Positions 5,784 through 9,706 of a stretch of DNA of 9,706 nucleotides are shown here, one piece after another. The stretch is from Verrucomicrobiota bacterium (GTDB taxonomy: Bacteria > Verrucomicrobiota > Verrucomicrobiae > Chthoniobacterales > UBA10450). Position numbers and translations under genes: made by a program. Below the pieces are notes generated by a model that made no database searches, was not told the DNA's origin, and saw only the letters and a list, made by a program, of their open reading frames with translations. The stretch lies in assembly GCA_005887855.1 (NCBI GenBank), contig VBQB01000085.1:1-9706 (forward strand), written 5' to 3'. Every line of letters begins with the position of its first letter. Position 1 is the first letter of the stretch.

Positions 5784-7628
5784 CTACTTTCTACTCTCGA
5801 TTTTTATTAGCTGTGGCAAAGCTCGCGCAAAACGCGCCTCGACCTGGTCCAGATCAGTCGGGCCGCGACTGAGAACTATGAATTCCATCACTTGCTGGCC
5901 CAGATGTCGCCGTCCTTCGAGGACCTCACGAACGCGTTCACCGCGGGTCCAGCTTGAAGGAGAAGTTGCCATTTGCGACGGGTTGGCACCGGCGGCAGAA
6001 GGCGTTGGCACACGGTCCTCCGATAAACAATAGAACGCGTGCGCGGCCGGCGGCGGCGCGGAGTCTTCGGATGTGCCATGACGAAATTCGAAATGACGAA
6101 ACGGAAGAGCGAATGATGCGCTGACCGAATAATCGCGCACCCCTGTATCGGCCACTTGGGTCCAGCCGACCGCGGGCAAACAGACATCAGGCCGGTGCAA
6201 GTTGGCGAGAAGCGCGCTGTTTCGGCCAGGCTTCCAGCGAAAGAGGTACAAAAGACAAGTAATGGTGCTCGGTTTCGGCTGACCCAATGTGGCCGGCGAA
6301 GTAGCGGCGGACAACGTCCAAGCAGCTGCTTGTCCCTCATCGAAACGGAGCACGCGACGCACTTCTTCGTCGATCTTCAGTTTATGAAAGTTAGGAGCGG
6401 CTTCCGGCCATCGCACATCCCAGCGAGTGGTCGAGACAAGATTTTCCTCATGCGCGCGATACCAAAGCTGGGCGCCCGCCTCAACGGCGACGATCCAACA
6501 AAGCGCGAAAACAAGGTACGACGCGGGAAGCGCAGAGTAGGAGATTCGATGTTCGATGTCTGATGTTGGATGTTGGATGTCCCCATCTTCCATCTTCGCT
6601 CTCCCTTGTTCCTTTTTGCGTCCCAGTAACGTGGCGAGAATCAACGTGCCTACAAAAACAAGCCCGATGATCGTGTAACTGGCAAGATCGTGCCAGCGGT
6701 TGATCTCGGAAATACTTTTCGTGGCTGCAATCCAGACGAGCAAAGTTGCACGCAAGAAATTGGCGATAAGCGCAATTGCGACCGCGCCGGCGATAAGCAC
6801 AATGCGGCGCGAGATCGACAGTCGTTTCAGTTCGCCGAAGAGCAGGCCGATCATGAGCGACGTCTGCAATGAACGCACGCCGCTACAGGCTTCATTTACG
6901 CCTACTAAACCGCTTGTCACCCGGATCAGGTTTCCTTCCAGTTGCGCAGGAATTCCAAAGAGGGCGATCGTTTCCGCGGCGACAGCGGCAACGGCGCGCA
7001 TTAGACCCTGGATAATGGGAGCTTCGACCGGCGTCACCCACGGCACCGCCACGAAAATGAACGCGACCGGAAACGCGAAATGGCGGAGCCACGGTCTGCC
7101 GCCCACGTACCATAGATATAAGAGAGTCAGCGTCACGACCAACGCGGCGTCGATCCAAGCGACTGGGCGCCACTCTGGATTCGCAATTTCAAAAAGGCGG
7201 ACTGGCAGTAGTAGAAAAAGCGTGGGAACGCCTATCAAAATCGCGACGATCTGGAGGGACGGCCGCGGTGCCGTCCCAAAATTTGAGCGAGGCGGATATC
7301 GTCCCTCAATCGGTCGATCTTCCCAGCGGAGCCAAAAAAGATAGAGCGCAAAAAAAGGAACGAACCATCCGTAATTGTATTGCTCATTAACCGACCATTC
7401 GCCACTAAGTTGCCGGCATAGGATGAACCAGAGCGCACCGAAAAAGACAAAAGGTAAGACGGAGCGCGCCGAAAAATGTCTGATGGACAACGGCGAAGTT
7501 TCAGCGGGCGTGCGCGTGATTGTTTTCTTGGCGACGACCGATTGCATGTGCGGCCATCTTACCAGATTTTTCGACCGCACGCGACACGCGTGCCGCCACC
7601 GCGGTAAAGGCAGCCGTGCCGGCTGCAA
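5784..7628 (-). CDS. Exosortase with C-terminal EpsI-like domain
   Basis: A polytopic membrane protease/transpeptidase that recognises PEP-CTERM-type C-terminal signals. Numbering from 7628, residues 54-335 hold about eight hydrophobic segments and the three expected catalytic residues: Cys248 in NEACSGVRSL, Arg293 in ANFLRA and His313 in RWHDLASY. Another membrane segment lies at 369-387. After it comes a periplasmic domain like EpsI/exosortase-associated proteins, with the typical ANLHRPDVCLPAVGW at 475-489. With 614 residues it is about twice the size of a bare exosortase, which fits a fused second domain. The start is uncertain: the first 27 residues are basic and atypical, and ATG at 7547 (MQSVVAKK) is a good alternative, giving 587 residues. 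Residues 350-361 (DIQHPTSDIEHR) are encoded by a heptamer repeat array and look like inserted linker. The nearest substrate is the PEP-CTERM protein at 3191-4141. A glycosyltransferase gene diverges from its 5' side. Confidence 0.93.
   Translation of the reverse strand: MQPARLPLPRWRHACRVRSKNLVRWPHMQSVVAKKTITRTPAETSPLSIRHFSARSVLPFVFFGALWFILCRQLSGEWSVNEQYNYGWFVPFFALYLFWLRWEDRPIEGRYPPRSNFGTAPRPSLQIVAILIGVPTLFLLLPVRLFEIANPEWRPVAWIDAALVVTLTLLYLWYVGGRPWLRHFAFPVAFIFVAVPWVTPVEAPIIQGLMRAVAAVAAETIALFGIPAQLEGNLIRVTSGLVGVNEACSGVRSLQTSLMIGLLFGELKRLSISRRIVLIAGAVAIALIANFLRATLLVWIAATKSISEINRWHDLASYTIIGLVFVGTLILATLLGRKKEQGRAKMEDGDIQHPTSDIEHRISYSALPASYLVFALCWIVAVEAGAQLWYRAHEENLVSTTRWDVRWPEAAPNFHKLKIDEEVRRVLRFDEGQAAAWTLSAATSPATLGQPKPSTITCLLYLFRWKPGRNSALLANLHRPDVCLPAVGWTQVADTGVRDYSVSASFALPFRHFEFRHGTSEDSAPPPAAHAFYCLSEDRVPTPSAAGANPSQMATSPSSWTRGERVREVLEGRRHLGQQVMEFIVLSRGPTDLDQVEARFARALPQLIKIESRK
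6545..6579 (+). repeat. Heptamer tandem array inside the exosortase gene
   Basis: Five consecutive heptamers on the plus strand: TTCGATG, TTCGATG, TCTGATG, TTGGATG, TTGGATG. They lie in the exosortase gene, which runs the other way and reads them as DIQHPTSDIEHR in the linker between the catalytic membrane core and the last membrane segment. Because 7 is not a multiple of 3, each three units give a different peptide phase, and here all remain open. The same unit in the same orientation recurs at 7674-7708. Confidence 0.85.
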
Positions 7629-7673
7629 AGTTCCAAGATCCGGAGGCGATGCGCCTGTACTGCAGCTTAAGTA

Positions 7674-7708
7674 TTCGATGTTGGATGTTGGAAGTTGAGT
7701 GTTGGATA
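7674..7708 (+). repeat. Heptamer tandem array in the divergent spacer
   Basis: Five consecutive heptamers: TTCGATG, TTGGATG, TTGGAAG, TTGAGTG, TTGGATA. The first two match units of the 6545-6579 array and the rest are decayed. The array fills the 3' half of the spacer between the divergent exosortase and glycosyltransferase genes. It contains the first possible start codon of the latter (GTG 7699, inside the fourth unit), immediately after an in-frame TGA. Confidence 0.8.
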
Positions 7709-8487
7709 TTCATTCGGTGGCCACTCAACAAGTGCTCGGTATCCGGTTTTTCAATGGCAATGTCGATGAAGCAGTCGCGTTGATGGTTCGGCATGGCGGC
7801 TTTCTCGTCGCGCCTTCCGGTACCTGTTTCGGACGGCTACGCGATGACGAGTCGTATCGACGCGCAATGCTCGCGGCCGACCTGGCGATCGCTGACAGCG
7901 GCTTGATGGTTCGCATTTGGCGATTGCTGCGGCGTGACAAGATTCGGCGCGTTTCCGGTCTCAAATATTTGCAACAATTGCTGGCGAAAGTGAAAGGCGA
8001 GGGAACCGCAGAGATTTTCTGGATCTTGCCGAGCCAGCGCGCCCGCCAAAAATTGATGGATTGGTCGCGCCGGGACGCTTTTCTAGTCAAGATCGACAAC
8101 TGGTATGTCGCGCCGAAGTACGGATTGGAAATTGAAGATGGAAGTCTTCTGGCGCGGGTCGAGCAACGCCGCCCTGCGCACGTCGTGATCGCGATCGGCA
8201 GTGGGCCGCAGGAAAGGCTCGGACATTATCTCCGGGAAAACTTATCCTATCGGCCGGCGATCTATTGCACAGGTGCAGCGCTTGGCTTCATTACGGGCGA
8301 TCAGGTTGCAATTCCAGATTGGGTCGACCGCTTTTATCTCGGGTGGCTCTTGCGGTTGCTCGCGCAGCCGCGCCGTTTCATCCCGCGGCTAGGGCAAGCT
8401 TTTGAACTCCCCTGGCTCATTTGGAAATACGGCGAGAATGTACCGCCGATGAGAAGCAGCAAGAGGCGAGCGACTAGTGACCGGTGA
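7699..8487 (+). CDS. WecG/TagA/CpsF-family glycosyltransferase
   Basis: A 262-residue GT26-type glycosyltransferase. Members transfer ManNAcA, ManNAc or a similar sugar from a UDP donor onto a lipid-linked acceptor at the inner face of the membrane during exopolysaccharide, teichoic acid or ECA synthesis. Visible family features in order are VLGIRFFNGNVDEAVALM (12-29); an ALM-to-Asp stretch ending LAADLAIADSGLMV (58-71), the family's acidic site; RVSGLKYL (84-91); GSGPQERLG (167-175), corresponding to the usual GxPKQE; CTGAALGFITG (190-200); and the basic C-terminus WLLRLLAQPRRFIPR (216-230), thought to hold these enzymes at the membrane. An in-frame TGA precedes the GTG at 7699, so the start is 7699, TTG 7702 or GTG 7717. 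The upstream DNA is a heptamer array with no clear ribosome site. Divergent from the exosortase, it fits the known pairing of exosortases with polysaccharide genes. Its stop overlaps the next start. The sugar cannot be told. Confidence 0.9.
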   Translation: MLDIHSVATQQVLGIRFFNGNVDEAVALMVRHGGFLVAPSGTCFGRLRDDESYRRAMLAADLAIADSGLMVRIWRLLRRDKIRRVSGLKYLQQLLAKVKGEGTAEIFWILPSQRARQKLMDWSRRDAFLVKIDNWYVAPKYGLEIEDGSLLARVEQRRPAHVVIAIGSGPQERLGHYLRENLSYRPAIYCTGAALGFITGDQVAIPDWVDRFYLGWLLRLLAQPRRFIPRLGQAFELPWLIWKYGENVPPMRSSKRRATSDR

Positions 8488-8496
8488 ATCGTGAAT
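8476..8496 (+). repeat. Short heptamer array at a gene junction
   Basis: Three heptamers, AGTGACC, GGTGAAT and CGTGAAT, span the end of the glycosyltransferase gene and the start of the next gene. The middle unit contains the stop TGA of the first and the GTG start of the second. Three divergent units are weak evidence on their own; I list it because the style matches the stronger arrays nearby. Confidence 0.4.
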
Positions 8497-9706
8497 GGAT
8501 TTCGGCTTTGAGAAAAAGAGCGAATCAAATTACTCATCATTCCTTTGTCGTGCTTTTTGCGCTGGCGGCTTTCGCTAGCGCCGGCCAGACGAATGCGCAG
8601 TCACAACGCAACCAGACCAAGGCGTCACCCGCCCTTCAATCTCCTGGCGCGAAACAAGGATTGGATTTCTCCGTTGGGGGGCGCGGTCTCGATTCGCTCT
8701 CTTTTAACGGACAATCGCTCCTCTGCTCGCCTCAGAGCGGAGAATTACAGCCGTGGAAATCTGTTTTTCGCGCGGCGCTTGACGCGCTTCTGCCGCATAA
8801 GTCACCACCAGTTATAACAGCCAATAAGCAGACGAATTCAATCGAGCTGGCCTATGCATGGGGGCGCGTTTCCTGCGCCTACGGCAAAGAAGGCGACAGA
8901 CTCACGATGCGAATTGAGGTTTCGAATGGCGGCACGGAAGAGCTCGATGAACTTTCGCTTCGTTTGATGGAGCTGAATTTTCCGAGTGTGCCGGACGGGG
9001 GCACACTTGAAGCGGGCATGTTTGGCTTCGGATTCAAAGAAACCCTGCGCCCTCTATACGAGTACCCCGCGGTTGCCGATCCGCAGTTTGTTGTGCCGAT
9101 TGTCCGAGTCGATTACGGAACCGGCGCGCTCAACTTTTGCAGCGATGATCTCAAGTGTTCCCTCAGTGTGCCGTATTCGACGAATCCGCCGGCCAAAACC
9201 AGCTATCCATTCATCATGAACTGCCATGAAATCAAGCCAGGCAGCCTCGCGACTTTCAATATTTCGCTGCGCTTTGGACCAGCAAATTCGCGCGTGCCAG
9301 ATTTATCGCACGACGTTCTGGAGCGCTATGCAGAAAAGTATCCATTTCAAATAAACTGGACCGATCGTCGTCCCATTGGCGCGATTTTCCTGGCCAGCTC
9401 GGCAATCGAAGTGGCAACCAATCCGCGCCGCTGGATTCTGAACTCGGGCAAGATCGACATCACGACCGACCAGGGCAAAAGGGTTTTTCGTGAAGCGTTG
9501 CTCAGGCTCGCCGATAACAGCATCAACGTGTTAAAGGATGCGAACGCGCAGGGAATGATTACTTGGGACCCGGAAGGGCAGGAGTTCCCGGCAGCTTGTT
9601 ATTATGGCGATCCTCGCTTGACGCCGACTCTGGCCTCTGAAACGGAGTTCGGGGGTGAAGGCAGGGCAAGTGTTATTGACCAATATTTTGCAAAGTTTCG
9701 TGTTGC
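8484..9706 (+). CDS. Secreted protein, possible glycoside hydrolase, 3' end outside window
   Basis: An open frame from GTG 8484 runs to the window edge (407 complete codons). The start overlaps the glycosyltransferase stop by 4 bp (GTGA), so translation is probably coupled. Residues 1-33 form a signal peptide: basic MNREWISALRKRANQ, hydrophobic core FVVLFALAAFASA, then a polar stretch. Residues 58-285 look like a beta-sandwich (alternating DFSVGGRGLDSLSFNGQ, RLTMRIEVSNGGTEELDELSLRLMELNFP, SLATFNISLRFGP). From about 290 a second domain begins (RPIGAIFLASSAIEVATNPRRWILN, then ADNSINVLKDANAQGMITWDPEGQEFP and YYGDPRLTPTLASE). The strand-loop style ITWDPEGQE with nearby acidic residues recalls the front half of a TIM-barrel glycosidase, but I cannot assign a family and the rest is missing. 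The gene order suggests a role in making, trimming or breaking down surface polysaccharide. Confidence 0.75.
   Translation, partial: MNREWISALRKRANQITHHSFVVLFALAAFASAGQTNAQSQRNQTKASPALQSPGAKQGLDFSVGGRGLDSLSFNGQSLLCSPQSGELQPWKSVFRAALDALLPHKSPPVITANKQTNSIELAYAWGRVSCAYGKEGDRLTMRIEVSNGGTEELDELSLRLMELNFPSVPDGGTLEAGMFGFGFKETLRPLYEYPAVADPQFVVPIVRVDYGTGALNFCSDDLKCSLSVPYSTNPPAKTSYPFIMNCHEIKPGSLATFNISLRFGPANSRVPDLSHDVLERYAEKYPFQINWTDRRPIGAIFLASSAIEVATNPRRWILNSGKIDITTDQGKRVFREALLRLADNSINVLKDANAQGMITWDPEGQEFPAACYYGDPRLTPTLASETEFGGEGRASVIDQYFAKFRV

Noticed and set aside
6377..6586. Small minus-strand frame encoding NIQHQTSNIESPT
   Set aside because: It overlaps the exosortase in another frame, and its striking peptide is only the heptamer array read in a second phase.
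7501..7794. Minus-strand frame of 97 codons spanning the divergent spacer
   Set aside because: It overlaps both the exosortase start and the glycosyltransferase start in other frames, and contains the repeat-derived NIQHSTSNIQH. There is no domain or ribosome site.
8545..8817. Plus-strand frame of 90 codons, Arg-rich
   Set aside because: It is a shadow frame of the secreted protein that starts at 8484, whose frame has a signal peptide and runs unbroken to the window end.

Overview
The window looks like a chromosomal segment of a Verrucomicrobiota-type bacterium. I infer this from content, not from any database search: a PEP-CTERM/exosortase system, an exosortase carrying a C-terminal EpsI-like domain, a secreted protein with a TYTQxYWKNHP motif, and short degenerate period-7 and period-8 repeat arrays at gene borders. 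There are no tRNA or rRNA genes, no CRISPR array, no transposase and no phage genes.

Layout, left to right. (1) The 3' end of a plus-strand LysM protein (3-392) converges on a minus-strand block, with a strong shared hairpin between them (392-417). (2) The minus-strand block, read from its own 5' end, holds: a large exosortase (7628-5784); the decayed remnant of a membrane-anchored TPR gene (5684-5259); a secreted YWKNHP/fibronectin-like gene broken by a frameshift and probable deletion (5192-4342) and closed by a hairpin terminator (4257-4286); a PEP-CTERM protein (4141-3191); an intact TPR protein (3128-1212); and a FecR-like protein (1191-421). (3) A divergent plus-strand pair follows: a WecG/TagA/CpsF-type glycosyltransferase (7699-8487), and a long secreted protein that overlaps it by 4 bp and runs off the window (8484-9706, possibly a glycoside hydrolase).

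How the parts may work together (inference). The exosortase would process the C-terminal VPEP-type signal of the PEP-CTERM protein at the membrane. The divergent glycosyltransferase and the secreted protein fit the usual link between exosortases and exopolysaccharide or surface-glycan production. The TPR and FecR-like membrane proteins probably form one transcription unit and could act in assembly at the envelope. The TPR remnant next to the exosortase is homologous to the N-terminal part of the intact TPR gene, so the locus probably once had an exosortase-TPR arrangement that was duplicated or rearranged.

The most unusual material is the spacer DNA. Two same-orientation heptamer arrays (6545-6579 and 7674-7708), a period-8 array (4207-4254) and a short three-unit array (8476-8496) lie at gene edges. 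One array is read in frame inside the exosortase, and two supply candidate GTG start codons. I see no convincing wholly new system, but the repeats and the two decaying genes deserve a closer look.
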